A model generated the notes under the pieces. That model saw nothing but the letters and a program-made list of their open reading frames with translations, did not search any database and was not told the DNA's origin. Below are positions 7,628-17,861 of a stretch of DNA of 64,000 nt, one piece after another. Made by a program: the position numbers and the translations under genes. The stretch is from Clostridiales bacterium (lineage in GTDB: Bacteria; Bacillota; Clostridia; Saccharofermentanales; Saccharofermentanaceae), in the NCBI GenBank assembly GCA_017615325.1, contig JAGAAI010000099.1:1-64000 (forward strand). Reading direction: 5' to 3'. Each line of letters begins with the position of its first letter. The first letter of the stretch is position 1.

Positions 7628-10600
7628 TGTCATTACCTCCAACAGTTACATTCTCGACGTATCTTATCTCCTTCAGTCTGTTTATGACCGGCCAACTTGC
7701 ATCGATATTGCATACTTCGTCAAGGACGACGAAGCTGTTATCCGCGAAAACTATCCTAACGGTGGAACTGCCGTGGAAGAAAGCACAGAAAGACAGGAGT
7801 CTTAAGTAGTCGGGCGATCCCGGTGATCCGGAATAACTGATGTCGACTACCCCTCCCTTTTGTTCATCACCTGAGGGCTCTTCAGTCTTAGTATTCTGCC
7901 TGGGCTTATCTTGCGATCCGACCCCGCTGTTAAATTCATTCTGCACTCTTCTTGCATACCTTACCATGGGGGCGGAAAGAACTGTATTGATCTGCTCTTC
8001 GTTTTCGGGCATGGCAAAGACTGCGTCTATGAACAAAGACATCCTGCTCTCTCTTCTCATGTGTCTCTTACCGGTTATGATGACAGCCTTACCGGGCTCG
8101 ACCAGACTGTTGTATTTTTCGAGCGGCATGCCCATCATGACGGCTTCATAAGATCCTGCAAGATCGTCGCAGGTCAGGGTGACGATCATCTTCTTTTTCT
8201 TCGTATAGCCGACTTTCTTCGATGTAACCAGGGCTGCCATACATACGGGTTTGTCATCGTCCAGAGCTTCCCTGCCGTATACGGATTCTATGTCGGCGGC
8301 ATCGTTCATGTCGAAAGTGATTATCCCTGCAATCGTTTTCGAGAAACGGGTTAAGGGGTGGCCCGTAAGATAGATGCCCACCATCTCCTTCTCGTAAGCA
8401 AGCTTGGTCTCGACCGGGAATTCTTCGATTTCCGGAACAGTGATCATCCGGTTAGTGTTAGAGTCACCGCCAAAGTCAAAGAGGGTCAGCTGACCTGCGA
8501 TGTTAGATCTAGATGAACTTACGATCTTATCGTATTCATTCGTGACCGCCGAATAGATGGCAGATCTCGGATACCCGAATGAATCCAATGCACCTGCCAG
8601 AGTCAGGGACTGGATCACCTGACGGTTGATACCTGAGCTCGCGCACCTGGTTACAAAGTCATCGAAAGACCTGAACACACCATGCGTCAGACGCTCGAGT
8701 TCTATCTGGTTTGCAACGGCATCACCGACGTTCTTTATCGCCGAGATCCCGATCCTTATCGAATCGTCCTTATCTATCGAGAAACGCCCGCTCGAATGAT
8801 TGACATCCGGCGGATTGACCTTGATGCCCATTGAAGATGCTGCAGCTATATAGAACCTCATCTTATCGAGGTCGCCGCAGAATGAATTAAGGGTTGCGGT
8901 CATGAACTCAACAGGATAGTAGTACTTAAGATAAGCAGTCTGGAAACCGACGAAGGTGTAGCATGCCGCGTGGGACTTGTTGAATGCATAGCCTGCAAAC
9001 TGGGACACTTCATCGAAGATGTGCGCTGCAGTTCTTTCTTCGACACCGTTGTTGACGGCACCCATAACCGCCTTGCCGGAATCGTCGATGCCTCCGTATA
9101 TGAAGAGGTTCCTGTATTTTTCCATCAGGGACTTCTTTTTCTTGCTCATGGCACGTCTTATATTGTCCGACTGGCCCATCGAGAATCCCGCCAGATCACG
9201 TACTATCTGCATGACCTGCTCCTGATAGATGATACAGCCGTATGTAACGTTCAGGATAGGCTCTAAGAGATAGTGCTCATAACTGATCTTATCAGGATTG
9301 TTCTTGGCCGCGATATACTTGGGGATCTGATCCATGGGACCCGGGCGGAAGAGTGATATTCCGGCGATGATGTCTTCAAAGCAGTCGGGCTTGAGCTTCT
9401 TCATGAACTCTGTCATGCCGCGGGATTCAAGCTGGAAGACGCCCTCGGTATCACCGTCGGAGATCATCTTGTAGATCCCCTGGTCCTCAATATCCAGATG
9501 ATCTATGTCAGGTCTCTTGCCTGTCCTCTGTTCAACGAGCCTGACCGCTTCTTCGATAACGGTCAATGTGCGAAGGCCCAGAAAGTCGAACTTCAGAAGA
9601 CCGATGCTCTCAACATCGTTCTTTGCGAACTGCTCGACTATCGTATCGTCGTTAGTAGCAAGAGGCGCAAGGTCCGTGATGGGATTGCCCGAGATTATTA
9701 TCCCTGCCGCATGTGTGGATGAATTGCGGGGGAGACCCTCTATCTTCATGGAGATATCGATGAGGTTCCTGGCTTTGGGATCCTGCTCGTAGAGCATCTT
9801 TAATTCAGGCACTTCATCCAGGGCGCCAGCAAGCGTAATACCAGGTGACATCGGGATCTTCGATGTGATCGCATTGATGGTCTCCTGATCCGTTCCCATT
9901 ACCCTGCCGGTATCCCTTACCGCGGACCTTGCAGCCAGAGTACCGAAAGTAATGACGTGTGCGACATGGTCGTCACCGTACTTGCGTCTTACATAATCTA
10001 TAACGAGCTGTCTCTTGTCATCGGACATATCGATATCGAAGTCCGGCATCGACACTCTCTCGCTGTTAAGGAACCTCTCGAAAACAAGAGAATACATGAT
10101 AGGATCAAGACTCGTGATCCCGATCGCGTACGCTACAAGCGAACCTGCGCCCGAGCCTCTTCCGGGGCCCACAGGGACCCCGTGTTCCCTCGCATATGCT
10201 ATAAAGTCAGCGACTATCAGGAAGTAGTCCGTATAACCCATTCCGTTGATGACGGACAGCTCATACTTGAGCCTCTCCTCATACTCTTCCGTTGTCGCGT
10301 GAACACCGTATTCGTCGTACCTTCTTGCCAGTCCCTCGAATGCAAGATCCTGCAGATATGTCTTATTGTCAGGATATTCCGGAGGGACTTCAAACTTTGG
10401 AAGATGTATCGTATCAAAATCGTATGTCGCATTGCACATGGCTGCGATCTTGCCTGTATTGTCGATCGCATCCGGAACGTTCGGGAAGAACTGCCTCATC
10501 TCCGTCTCGGATCTTACATAGTAATCGTTGCCGTCCATCCTGAACCTGTCGGGATCCGACATTTCCGAGCCTGTCTGCAGGCAGAGCAGGATATCCTGAA

Positions 10601-11255
10601 CTTCGCTGTCCTCAGGTCTTATATAGTGGCAGTCGGCCGTTGCTACAAGCGGGATACCGGTCTCACGCGATATCCTGATAAGCGATGAGTTGACCTTGGC
10701 CTGATCAGGTGATGTGTGAGCCTGGATCTCCAGGTAGTAGTTGCCTTCACCGAAGATATCCTGATAGTAAAGAGCCGTCTTCTTTGCATCTTCTTCACGG
10801 CCCGAGAGGATCAGTTCAGACAGTTTCCCCGCGAGGCACCCTGACAGACATATCAGACCCTCAGCGTGTTGGGCAAGGATCTCCTCATCTATCCTCGGCT
10901 TCCTGTAAAAGCCTTCTATGTAACCTGCCGACACGAGGATATTAAGATTCCTTAAACCCCTGTTATCTTTGGCAAGAAGTATCAGGTGATTATATATGCT
11001 TCCTCCGCCTGAAGGAGGCTCTTTATCGAACCTTGACCCCGGTGCGACATAGACTTCGCAGCCGATGACAGGATGTATGTTATGGGCTGTCATCTCCCTG
11101 TAGAATGACACTGCGCCGAACATGGACCCGTGGTCTGTGATGGCGCATGCCGACATATCGAGCTCGTTAAGCCTTGCCGCAAGTTCCGGGATCCTTGAGA
11201 CCCCGTCCAGCAGTGAATACTCAGTATGCAGATGCAGATGAACAAATTCGCCCAT
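7617..11255 (-). CDS. dnaE: DNA polymerase III alpha subunit, DnaE type
   Basis: Replicative polymerase subunit of 1,212 residues. N-terminal PHP domain (HLHTEYSLLDG at 6-16; ITDHGSM; the metal-binding His set looks intact), palm with GPGRGSGAGS and the catalytic PDFDIDMSDDKR, fingers and the TYGCIIYQEQVM segment, helix-hairpin-helix region, and a C-terminal OB fold (KKKKMIVTLTCDDLAG). This is DnaE1/E. coli-like domain order, without the exonuclease insertion of PolC. A Firmicute would be expected to have PolC too, outside this window. It begins four bases after uvrB ends. Confidence 0.97.
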   Translation of the reverse strand: MGEFVHLHLHTEYSLLDGVSRIPELAARLNELDMSACAITDHGSMFGAVSFYREMTAHNIHPVIGCEVYVAPGSRFDKEPPSGGGSIYNHLILLAKDNRGLRNLNILVSAGYIEGFYRKPRIDEEILAQHAEGLICLSGCLAGKLSELILSGREEDAKKTALYYQDIFGEGNYYLEIQAHTSPDQAKVNSSLIRISRETGIPLVATADCHYIRPEDSEVQDILLCLQTGSEMSDPDRFRMDGNDYYVRSETEMRQFFPNVPDAIDNTGKIAAMCNATYDFDTIHLPKFEVPPEYPDNKTYLQDLAFEGLARRYDEYGVHATTEEYEERLKYELSVINGMGYTDYFLIVADFIAYAREHGVPVGPGRGSGAGSLVAYAIGITSLDPIMYSLVFERFLNSERVSMPDFDIDMSDDKRQLVIDYVRRKYGDDHVAHVITFGTLAARSAVRDTGRVMGTDQETINAITSKIPMSPGITLAGALDEVPELKMLYEQDPKARNLIDISMKIEGLPRNSSTHAAGIIISGNPITDLAPLATNDDTIVEQFAKNDVESIGLLKFDFLGLRTLTVIEEAVRLVEQRTGKRPDIDHLDIEDQGIYKMISDGDTEGVFQLESRGMTEFMKKLKPDCFEDIIAGISLFRPGPMDQIPKYIAAKNNPDKISYEHYLLEPILNVTYGCIIYQEQVMQIVRDLAGFSMGQSDNIRRAMSKKKKSLMEKYRNLFIYGGIDDSGKAVMGAVNNGVEERTAAHIFDEVSQFAGYAFNKSHAACYTFVGFQTAYLKYYYPVEFMTATLNSFCGDLDKMRFYIAAASSMGIKVNPPDVNHSSGRFSIDKDDSIRIGISAIKNVGDAVANQIELERLTHGVFRSFDDFVTRCASSGINRQVIQSLTLAGALDSFGYPRSAIYSAVTNEYDKIVSSSRSNIAGQLTLFDFGGDSNTNRMITVPEIEEFPVETKLAYEKEMVGIYLTGHPLTRFSKTIAGIITFDMNDAADIESVYGREALDDDKPVCMAALVTSKKVGYTKKKKMIVTLTCDDLAGSYEAVMMGMPLEKYNSLVEPGKAVIITGKRHMRRESRMSLFIDAVFAMPENEEQINTVLSAPMVRYARRVQNEFNSGVGSQDKPRQNTKTEEPSGDEQKGGVVDISYSGSPGSPDYLRLLSFCAFFHGSSTVRIVFADNSFVVLDEVCNIDASWPVINRLKEIRYVENVTVGGNDNGN

Positions 11256-11259
11256 ATTG

Positions 11260-13263
11260 TCAGCCCTTTATCAAGATCAGCGCATCACGCAGTTCGGCTG
11301 CATGCTCGAAGTCCAAAGACGATGCAGCCTTCTTCATTTCCTTCTCCAACTTATCTATGAGATCCTTATCACCCCGGTAACGGGCGGGATCTTCTTCTCC
11401 TGCAAGGATCGCCCCTATATCGATGACATGGCCTGCCTTGTCTTTCTTCTTCCTGGTCTTGTCTTCTGCCTCAGAATCAGTCTCGAACTTGGAGGTTTTC
11501 CTGACTGTTACCGGAGTAATATTGTGTTCCCTGTTGTAATCCTGCTGGATCTTGCGCCTGCGGTTAGTCTCTGCAACGGCTCCCATCATGGAATCAGTTA
11601 CTTCATCGGCATAGAGGATTACTCTTCCGTTGACGTTCCTCGCGCACCTTCCGATTATCTGGATCAACGATCTTTCTGACCTTAAGAATCCTTCCTTGTC
11701 GGCATCGAGGATCATTAAGAGAGATACCTCCGGTAAGTCGATTCCTTCTCTCAAAAGATTAATTCCTACGATGACATCCGTCTTGTCTTCGCGGAGCTTG
11801 TTCAGTATCTTCATTCTCTCAACTGTCTTGATATCCGAATGCAGGTAATCGACTCTTATGTTTTCGAGCTTTAAGAAGTCGGTCAAGTCTTCTGCCATCT
11901 TCTTTGTAAGGGTCAGGATTAAGGACTTCTCGCCCCTGGCGATATTGGCTTTGAGTTCTGACAGGATATCTTCTATCTGACCTTCAACAGGTCTTACATA
12001 GATCTCAGGTTCTGTAAGTCCTGTCGGCCTTATGACCTGTTCCACCGTCTGTTCGCTGTGTTCCTTCTCGTAGTCGGCGGGAGTAGCCGAGACGAAGATC
12101 ACGCTGTTTAATTTGGATTCGAATTCAGAAAAGATAAGAGGCCTGTTATCGAAAGCCGAAGGCAGACGAAATCCGTGCTCAACGAGCGATTCCTTACGGG
12201 CATGATCTCCCCTCTGCATTGCGCCTATCTGAGGGATCGTCTGATGGGACTCGTCGATGAAGACGAGATAATCATCAGGGAAAAAGTCCATGAGCGTACA
12301 TGGCGGGCTTCCGGGGGCTCTCCCGGCAATATGCCTTGAATAGTTCTCGATACCCTTGCAAAAGCCTGTTTCCTTCAACATGTCAAGATCGTAGAGGGTC
12401 CTCTGCTCGAGCCTGTAGGCCGCGACAGCCTTGCCTTCTTCCCGCAGCTGCGTAAGCCTTTCTTCAAGTTCTTTGGCTATCGTCTCTTCCGCCATCTCGA
12501 GCTTGGCTCTTCCCGCAGCATAGTGGGATGCGGGGAATATATCGACATAGTCGACCTTGGCGACTGTCTTCATGTCGAGGATATCAACATATGAGATCTG
12601 ATCTATCTCATCGCCGAAGAATGAGATCCTCGTAAAATAGTTATCGTTATCGGGGGTATAGATATCGATATTATCTCCCCTGCATCTTACTTCACCCCTG
12701 TCGGGAGCAAAGTCATTTCTCTGGTACTGCATCTCGATCAGGGATGACAGGACTTCATCCCTTGATATCTCCTGTCCCTTCTCAAGGGAGATGACGAGCG
12801 ATTCATAGTCGCTCTTCTCACCGATACCGTAGATGCATGACACGGATGCAACGATGATGACATCACGGCGTGTAAGGAGATTCCTTGTCGCTTCGTGCCT
12901 CATCCTGTCGATCTCGCGGTTGGTCGAACTGTCCTTCTCGATATAAGTATCCGTTGCAGATATATACGCTTCCGGCTGATAGTAGTCGTAGTATGAGACA
13001 AAGTAGCCGACGGCATTATCGGGAAAGAGTTCCTTGAACTCTGCATATAGCTGGCCTGCAAGAGTCTTGTTGTGGGCGATGATAAGTGCCGGTCTGTCAC
13101 ACTGCTGGATGACGTTTGCCATCGTGAAGGTCTTACCGGATCCCGTAACACCTAAGAGGGTCTGGCCCTTCATGCCGGCATTAACGCCGGCCACAAGCTT
13201 TTCTATCGCCTGAGGCTGGTCTCCCGAAGGTTTATAATCTGATCTTAGTTTGAACACGCCCAT
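11260..13263 (-). CDS. uvrB: Excinuclease ABC subunit B
   Basis: Damage-verifying helicase-like subunit of nucleotide excision repair. 667 residues, normal length. Walker A GVTGSGKTF at 38-46, the beta-hairpin YYDYYQPEAYI, DESHQTIPQIGAM, helicase motif VIVGINLLREGIDLPEV, QIIGRCARN, and a C-terminal UVR motif (SLDFEHAAELRD) that contacts UvrC. No uvrA or uvrC is in the window. It lies in a tight run: four bases before dnaE and six bases after the ABC ATPase. Confidence 0.97.
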   Translation of the reverse strand: MGVFKLRSDYKPSGDQPQAIEKLVAGVNAGMKGQTLLGVTGSGKTFTMANVIQQCDRPALIIAHNKTLAGQLYAEFKELFPDNAVGYFVSYYDYYQPEAYISATDTYIEKDSSTNREIDRMRHEATRNLLTRRDVIIVASVSCIYGIGEKSDYESLVISLEKGQEISRDEVLSSLIEMQYQRNDFAPDRGEVRCRGDNIDIYTPDNDNYFTRISFFGDEIDQISYVDILDMKTVAKVDYVDIFPASHYAAGRAKLEMAEETIAKELEERLTQLREEGKAVAAYRLEQRTLYDLDMLKETGFCKGIENYSRHIAGRAPGSPPCTLMDFFPDDYLVFIDESHQTIPQIGAMQRGDHARKESLVEHGFRLPSAFDNRPLIFSEFESKLNSVIFVSATPADYEKEHSEQTVEQVIRPTGLTEPEIYVRPVEGQIEDILSELKANIARGEKSLILTLTKKMAEDLTDFLKLENIRVDYLHSDIKTVERMKILNKLREDKTDVIVGINLLREGIDLPEVSLLMILDADKEGFLRSERSLIQIIGRCARNVNGRVILYADEVTDSMMGAVAETNRRRKIQQDYNREHNITPVTVRKTSKFETDSEAEDKTRKKKDKAGHVIDIGAILAGEEDPARYRGDKDLIDKLEKEMKKAASSLDFEHAAELRDALILIKG

Positions 13264-13269
13264 AACTTA

Positions 13270-13974
13270 TCAGTCTGTTTCCCCTTCCGTTATCTCGAAG
13301 AAGAGTTCATCAAGAGTCTTCTCCCCTGCTTTCATGATATCCGTGTTGTGCCTTGTTGCGGCGATCTTACCCTTCATCATGATGTTGACGACATCCCATG
13401 TCTCTTCGATCGTGTCGATCATGTGCGTCGATATCAATATAGTCTTGCCAGCCGCCTTAAGCTCATTTATGAGGCTCTTTAATTCCTTGATCGCATGAGG
13501 GTCGAGACCTACCAGGGGTTCATCGAAAATGATCACCGAAGGATCGTGGATCAGAGCGCAGCAGATGGATACCTTCTGCTGCATTCCCTTGGAAAGTTCC
13601 CTGCCGAGCTTGCGCCTCTTGTCGCCTAATTCGAACCTCTCGATGAGGTCTTCCATATACTGCTTGTTGTCAGACTTATAAGCGCGTCTTATGAACTCAA
13701 GATGCTCATCAATGGTTAATGTATCGTAGAGGGTCGGGACCTCGGGAACATAGCCCAATTGCCTCTTTGCATCGAGGGACTTATTTGAAAGGCCGTTGAT
13801 CTCGATAGTTCCGGAAAACTGCAGGAGTCCTGCGATACACTTGATGATCGTGGATTTACCCGCGCCGTTGGGTCCTAAGAGGACTCCCGTCTGCCCGTCG
13901 TCGAGCTTGAAGGACAGCTCATCGATGGCTGTAAACTTCTTGTATTTCTTTGTTACGTTGTCAACTGTCAGCAT
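13270..13974 (-). CDS. ABC transporter ATP-binding protein (exporter type)
   Basis: ATPase of 234 residues energising the membrane protein encoded just upstream. Walker A GPNGAGKST at 34-42, signature LSKGMQQKV (a variant of LSGGQ typical of export-type ABC2 ATPases), Walker B VIIFDEPLVGLDP and the switch region STHMIDTIEE. Gap to the permease is 20 bases. Substrate unknown. Confidence 0.93.
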   Translation of the reverse strand: MLTVDNVTKKYKKFTAIDELSFKLDDGQTGVLLGPNGAGKSTIIKCIAGLLQFSGTIEINGLSNKSLDAKRQLGYVPEVPTLYDTLTIDEHLEFIRRAYKSDNKQYMEDLIERFELGDKRRKLGRELSKGMQQKVSICCALIHDPSVIIFDEPLVGLDPHAIKELKSLINELKAAGKTILISTHMIDTIEETWDVVNIMMKGKIAATRHNTDIMKAGEKTLDELFFEITEGETD

Positions 13975-13994
13975 ATAGGTCTCCTTACTTTTTG

Positions 13995-15620
13995 TCAGGC
14001 GTCATATCTTTCGAGCATGTATCTTGCGAATCTTAATAGGAGGGCAAAGATCAGAGCATAGAATATCGTTGATACGATAAAGCCGCTGGCCGTGGAATCG
14101 GCCCATACCATGGGTCCTGATGTCTTTGTCAGGATGTATTGAGTAAGCTCGGATAAGCCCTGTGTAACCGAAACTATAAAGATTATGATCGCATACTTTA
14201 CGACCAGCAGAGTGTACCTGCCAAGGCTCCTCATGAGCCTTACACAGACAAGTGAGAGCATCTCACAGAGGAAGTCGAACGAGATCATCATAAAGATGAA
14301 AGCCAGGACCATCTGCCAGGTAACCGACTCGGGAGAAGCGATGTATAAGATGCCTCCGCAGCATAACGAGTCAAAGAGGATCTCGGGGATCTCAGCCGCG
14401 ATGCAGGCGAAGAGTTTGTGCCTGGGTTCCTCGGGGATCATGTAGATAAAAGGTCTGTTGAATTCAAGTATCGTCCTGCCGCCCGTGAATGCCACGGTAT
14501 TAAAGACCATGATGACTGCAACGGCTCCGGTTGCCATAAGATGGGGATAATCCTCTATACCGTCAGATGTCCTCGCCAGGAGCAGGAGTCCTGCGCATAC
14601 CATCCTGAAGAGAAAGGCTGCCTGATTGACGAAGAAGATCCTCGATGTCCTTATGTTTTCGAAGATATGCTTATGGAAGATCGCAGACAGGCCCCAGCCA
14701 TGTTTGATCGTCTCCTTGCCGACTCTTGCATCAACGGCAAGAGAGGTTGTAGCCATATCGACTCCGGCCTTCCTGGCTTCCCTGAAATCGTTGGCGCGCT
14801 GGGCCATGCTGCAGGCCCTGTCATAGAATTCATATTTGCCGAACATGAGAAGCGCAATGAGGGATCCGATCACGACAACGGCTACTACAACCCCTATGAC
14901 CAGGGGAATATAATTTCCGTTAACGTGCCCTTCATAGATGTAAGATGCCCAGCCAGCAAAAGGGAAAGTCCTCATGGGGATGGTATGACCTATATAGATA
15001 ACCAGCTTATTGACCTCGACATCAAGAATATCCCTCAGTCTTACATGGAAGTGGGTACAGACCATGTAGAGAAGGGTTACGATCAGTATGATGTGATATC
15101 CGAGGAAGACATAGGATGTCATGTAGTATTTGTTGCCTTCTGAGAAGAAGACGGCCAGAGCTACGCCTATGAAGTATGCCAGGAGCATGACGATAAGCGA
15201 GAGCCCCAGCATCCAGAACATGTCAGCCCTGTTGATATCGAACATAAAGGTCAGCGTAAGAGACTGGCATGTCACGAACCAGAGGAAAAAGAGCATGCCC
15301 ATAAAGGCTTTGCCAAAGGGTACCATGACCACCTGGAACCTGGAAAAAGGACCCGAGAAGTGATAAGTACAGTCGGCCATAGAGAAATTCATCGGAAACA
15401 TCCTGTTGCCCAGGATGAATCCGAAGTCGAAAGCCGCTATGAGCACTATCTCGATCAGCGATACGATAAGGTCATCGTTGCGGGTCATGAACCTGAATGA
15501 GTAGAAGGTCATGGACCGCAAACACTGTATGCCCCACAGAAATGCGATCACTCCGAGCGTGATCGCTACAGGTCTCTTCCTTAACGAATGGAATGATTTA
15601 TACGTTATTGGTGACAACAT
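13995..15620 (-). CDS. ABC transporter membrane protein (putative ABC exporter family)
   Basis: Polytopic membrane protein of 541 residues with about 12-14 hydrophobic segments in two halves separated by a hydrophilic region near 270-310. The composition and the pairing with the exporter-type ATPase match the putative ABC exporter family of Clostridia. The start at 15620 lies inside the end of the preceding gene (23-base overlap) and has GGTGA at a suitable distance. Substrate unknown; drug, peptide or lipid export are all possible. Confidence 0.8.
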   Translation of the reverse strand: MLSPITYKSFHSLRKRPVAITLGVIAFLWGIQCLRSMTFYSFRFMTRNDDLIVSLIEIVLIAAFDFGFILGNRMFPMNFSMADCTYHFSGPFSRFQVVMVPFGKAFMGMLFFLWFVTCQSLTLTFMFDINRADMFWMLGLSLIVMLLAYFIGVALAVFFSEGNKYYMTSYVFLGYHIILIVTLLYMVCTHFHVRLRDILDVEVNKLVIYIGHTIPMRTFPFAGWASYIYEGHVNGNYIPLVIGVVVAVVVIGSLIALLMFGKYEFYDRACSMAQRANDFREARKAGVDMATTSLAVDARVGKETIKHGWGLSAIFHKHIFENIRTSRIFFVNQAAFLFRMVCAGLLLLARTSDGIEDYPHLMATGAVAVIMVFNTVAFTGGRTILEFNRPFIYMIPEEPRHKLFACIAAEIPEILFDSLCCGGILYIASPESVTWQMVLAFIFMMISFDFLCEMLSLVCVRLMRSLGRYTLLVVKYAIIIFIVSVTQGLSELTQYILTKTSGPMVWADSTASGFIVSTIFYALIFALLLRFARYMLERYDA

Positions 15621-16077
15621 AATAGATCACCGCTACAACGACTCCGAGAGCAAAGCCCGCCACGACCTGCAGAGGCGTATGGCCTATGAGTTCCTTGAGT
15701 TTCTCTTCTCCCGTGACATTCATATTGAACATCCTGTCCAATCTCAATGTAAGGTCATTTATCTTCTTGGCCTGGATCCCTGTCTGGAGTCTTACTCCCA
15801 TGGCATCGTGCATTACGATGATCGCGAGGATCGCAGCTATGGCAAACATAACCGAACCCACTCCGCACACAAGGCCTGTCATGGTCGCAACAGAAGACAC
15901 GGTCGCCGAATGTCCGCTCGGCATACCTCCGTCACCGAAAAGTCTCTCTATGGAGAACTTGCCCTCGGTTATAACGTTATTGATACACTTGAATACCTGG
16001 GCTATAAACCATGCGAGAACACCTGCTATCAGGATCTTGTTGCCTATAAGCTCAGCAAAAAACTCACCTATCGTCAT
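15598..16077 (-). CDS. Divergent PAP2 (DUF212) membrane protein
   Basis: 159-residue protein with four or five hydrophobic segments and the family motif GDGGMPSGHSA followed by MHDAMGVRLQTG, which recalls the PSGHS phosphatase motif of type 2 phosphatidic acid phosphatases. A lipid or lipid-linked phosphatase role is likely from the family but no substrate is known. It overlaps the exporter gene that follows by 23 bases. A gap of 116 bases separates it from obgE. Confidence 0.88.
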   Translation of the reverse strand: MTIGEFFAELIGNKILIAGVLAWFIAQVFKCINNVITEGKFSIERLFGDGGMPSGHSATVSSVATMTGLVCGVGSVMFAIAAILAIIVMHDAMGVRLQTGIQAKKINDLTLRLDRMFNMNVTGEEKLKELIGHTPLQVVAGFALGVVVAVIYYVVTNNV

Positions 16078-16193
16078 TTAATTCCATCTGCTCCCTTTTT
16101 GCGTAAAGCACCTTGCCGGCGCCCACTGATAATTTTATCAGAAAACAGCCCTTAAGACGATAACTATCGATGACTATATTGTTAATAAAATGC

Positions 16194-17465
16194 TTATTCG
16201 AAGTAATCGAATTCCAGATCTCCGATCCTTACGGTATCGCCTTCCTTGATACCTTTGGCCTTGAGTTCGTCTATCACACCGAAGTTGATCAAGGATCTCT
16301 GGAAATAAGCCATGGAATCAGTGCTGTCAAAGTTCGTGGACTCCAAGACCGTCCTGATCCAGTCGCCCGTAACCTCATATACGTTGTTGTCCCTTACGAT
16401 CTCGAATCTCTTCTTCTCTTCGAACTTATAGACCTTTGTGCCTTCATCCGGCTTATCGTGTATGACCGTGGGCGGAAGCTTGGATACTTCCTCGGTAACT
16501 TTTGCGGTAAGTTCCTTTATGCCGATGTTGCCTGCAGCAGAGATCTTGAAGACCTCATAACCTTGACCCTCAACATATTCCACGAACATATCAACGACCT
16601 CAGGATCTGCCGAATCGATCTTGTTGGCGACAACGATCTGGGGACGCGATGCCAGTTCCTCGTTAAATGCCTTGAGCTCTGTGTTGATCGAGTTGAAATC
16701 GTCAATGGGATCCCTGCCGTCGGCGCATGAGACATCGACAACATGGACCAGGAGCCTCGTCCTCTCGATATGTCTTAAGAAATCGTGTCCCAAGCCTGCT
16801 CCCTCATGAGCGTTCTCTATGATACCGGGGATATCGGCAATAACATAAGACGTGTCATAGTCTGCTACAACTCCCAATACCGGCTCCAATGTCGTAAAAG
16901 GATAATCTGCGATCTTGGGCTTCGCACGCGTCATGACGGAAAGAAGCGTTGACTTGCCCGCATTGGGGTATCCTACGAGTCCGACATCAGCGATGAGCTT
17001 TAGTTCGATCGCAAGGTTCATCTCTTCTCCGGGTCTTCCTGCCTGGGCAAATTCAGGAGCCTGCCTTACGGCATTGGCATAATGCATGTTGCCGAGGCCC
17101 CCCTTGCCGCCTCTGGCAACAACTTCCTTCTGTCCGTCTTCAGTAAAGTCACATATGAGCTTACCCGTATCGGCATTCTTGATAACAGTACCCACGGGGA
17201 CACCGATCTCAAGGTCATCTCCCCTTTTCCCGTACATCCTCTTGCTCTGACCTGCCACACCGTTTGCAGCAACGAACTTATGCTTGAACCTGAAAGGCGC
17301 AAGGCTCGTTAATCTTGATGTTGCGACAAATACGACATCACCGCCGTCCCCGCCGTCTCCGCCGTCAGGTCCGCCGTTGGTAACGTATTTCTCCCTGTGG
17401 AAAGATACGGCGCCGTTGCCGCCGTCTCCTGCCTTAACATATATCTTCGAGTGGTCAATGAACAT
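16194..17465 (-). CDS. obgE: Obg-family GTPase, ribosome assembly
   Basis: Large-subunit assembly and stress GTPase of 423 residues. Glycine-rich Obg fold at 1-158 (KAGDGGNGAVSF), G1 GYPNAGKST at 165-173, G3 DIPGII, G4 NKID, G5 ISAAG, then the C-terminal OCT domain (FEIVRDNNVYEVTGDW) found in Gram-positive Obg. The gene follows rplU-prp-rpmA as in many Firmicutes. A terminator-like hairpin stands between rpmA and obgE, so read-through or a weak internal promoter would set its expression. GGAGAA is seven bases before the ATG. Confidence 0.97.
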   Translation of the reverse strand: MFIDHSKIYVKAGDGGNGAVSFHREKYVTNGGPDGGDGGDGGDVVFVATSRLTSLAPFRFKHKFVAANGVAGQSKRMYGKRGDDLEIGVPVGTVIKNADTGKLICDFTEDGQKEVVARGGKGGLGNMHYANAVRQAPEFAQAGRPGEEMNLAIELKLIADVGLVGYPNAGKSTLLSVMTRAKPKIADYPFTTLEPVLGVVADYDTSYVIADIPGIIENAHEGAGLGHDFLRHIERTRLLVHVVDVSCADGRDPIDDFNSINTELKAFNEELASRPQIVVANKIDSADPEVVDMFVEYVEGQGYEVFKISAAGNIGIKELTAKVTEEVSKLPPTVIHDKPDEGTKVYKFEEKKRFEIVRDNNVYEVTGDWIRTVLESTNFDSTDSMAYFQRSLINFGVIDELKAKGIKEGDTVRIGDLEFDYFE

Positions 17466-17487
17466 GAAGATTCTCCAATTCCTTTAA

Positions 17488-17517
17488 GAAAACAGCCTGC
17501 CAAAAGAATAGGCAGGC
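17488..17517 (-). terminator. Hairpin terminator or attenuator between rpmA and obgE
   Basis: Stem GCCTGCC/GGCAGGC with a nine-base loop, followed on the minus strand by TGTTTTCTT. The T run is interrupted, so partial termination is likely. Confidence 0.6.
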
Positions 17518-17547
17518 CGGTTTGGTTCTTGCTCTGTCAGGTTAAGA

Positions 17548-17829
17548 TCAAGCTACAGGATATACGGAAACCTGCTTCTTGTCCTTACCCTTGTGCTCAT
17601 ACTTGACGGTTCCGTCGATAAGAGCAAAGAGAGTATCATCGGATCCGATACCGACGTTGTTGCCGGGATGGATCTTTGTGCCGCGCTGTCTGTAGATGAT
17701 GTTGCCGGCGATAACGGCCTGGCCGTCACCCTTCTTTGCACCAAGTCTCTTGGATTCTGAGTCACGACCGTTCTTGGTGGAACCCATACCCTTCTTATGA
17801 GCGAAAAGCTGTAAATTCATCTTGATCAT
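17548..17829 (-). CDS. rpmA: 50S ribosomal protein bL27 with cleavable N-terminal extension
   Basis: 93-residue ribosomal protein near the peptidyl-transferase centre. It starts [11 protein letters not shown] after MIK; in Firmicutes this N-terminal peptide is cut after LQLFA-type sequences by Prp, whose gene is directly upstream. The ATG at 17829 has GGAGG seven bases upstream; the in-frame ATG at 17853 lies ahead of that site and is rejected. Downstream of prp by 32 bases, in the usual rplU-prp-rpmA order. Confidence 0.97.
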   Translation of the reverse strand: MIKMNLQLFAHKKGMGSTKNGRDSESKRLGAKKGDGQAVIAGNIIYRQRGTKIHPGNNVGIGSDDTLFALIDGTVKYEHKGKDKKQVSVYPVA

Positions 17830-17861
17830 GATTACACCTCCGTTGTGCTTCATTAGTTCTG

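Noticed and set aside
9957..10688. Plus-strand open frame of 243 codons
   Set aside because: Lies wholly opposite the dnaE PHP/palm region; composition typical of a shadow frame.
16120..16145. CTGATAA/TTATCAG palindrome between obgE and the PAP2 gene as a terminator
   Set aside because: Short AT-rich dyad with no T run on the minus strand; it could be an operator but there is nothing to support it.
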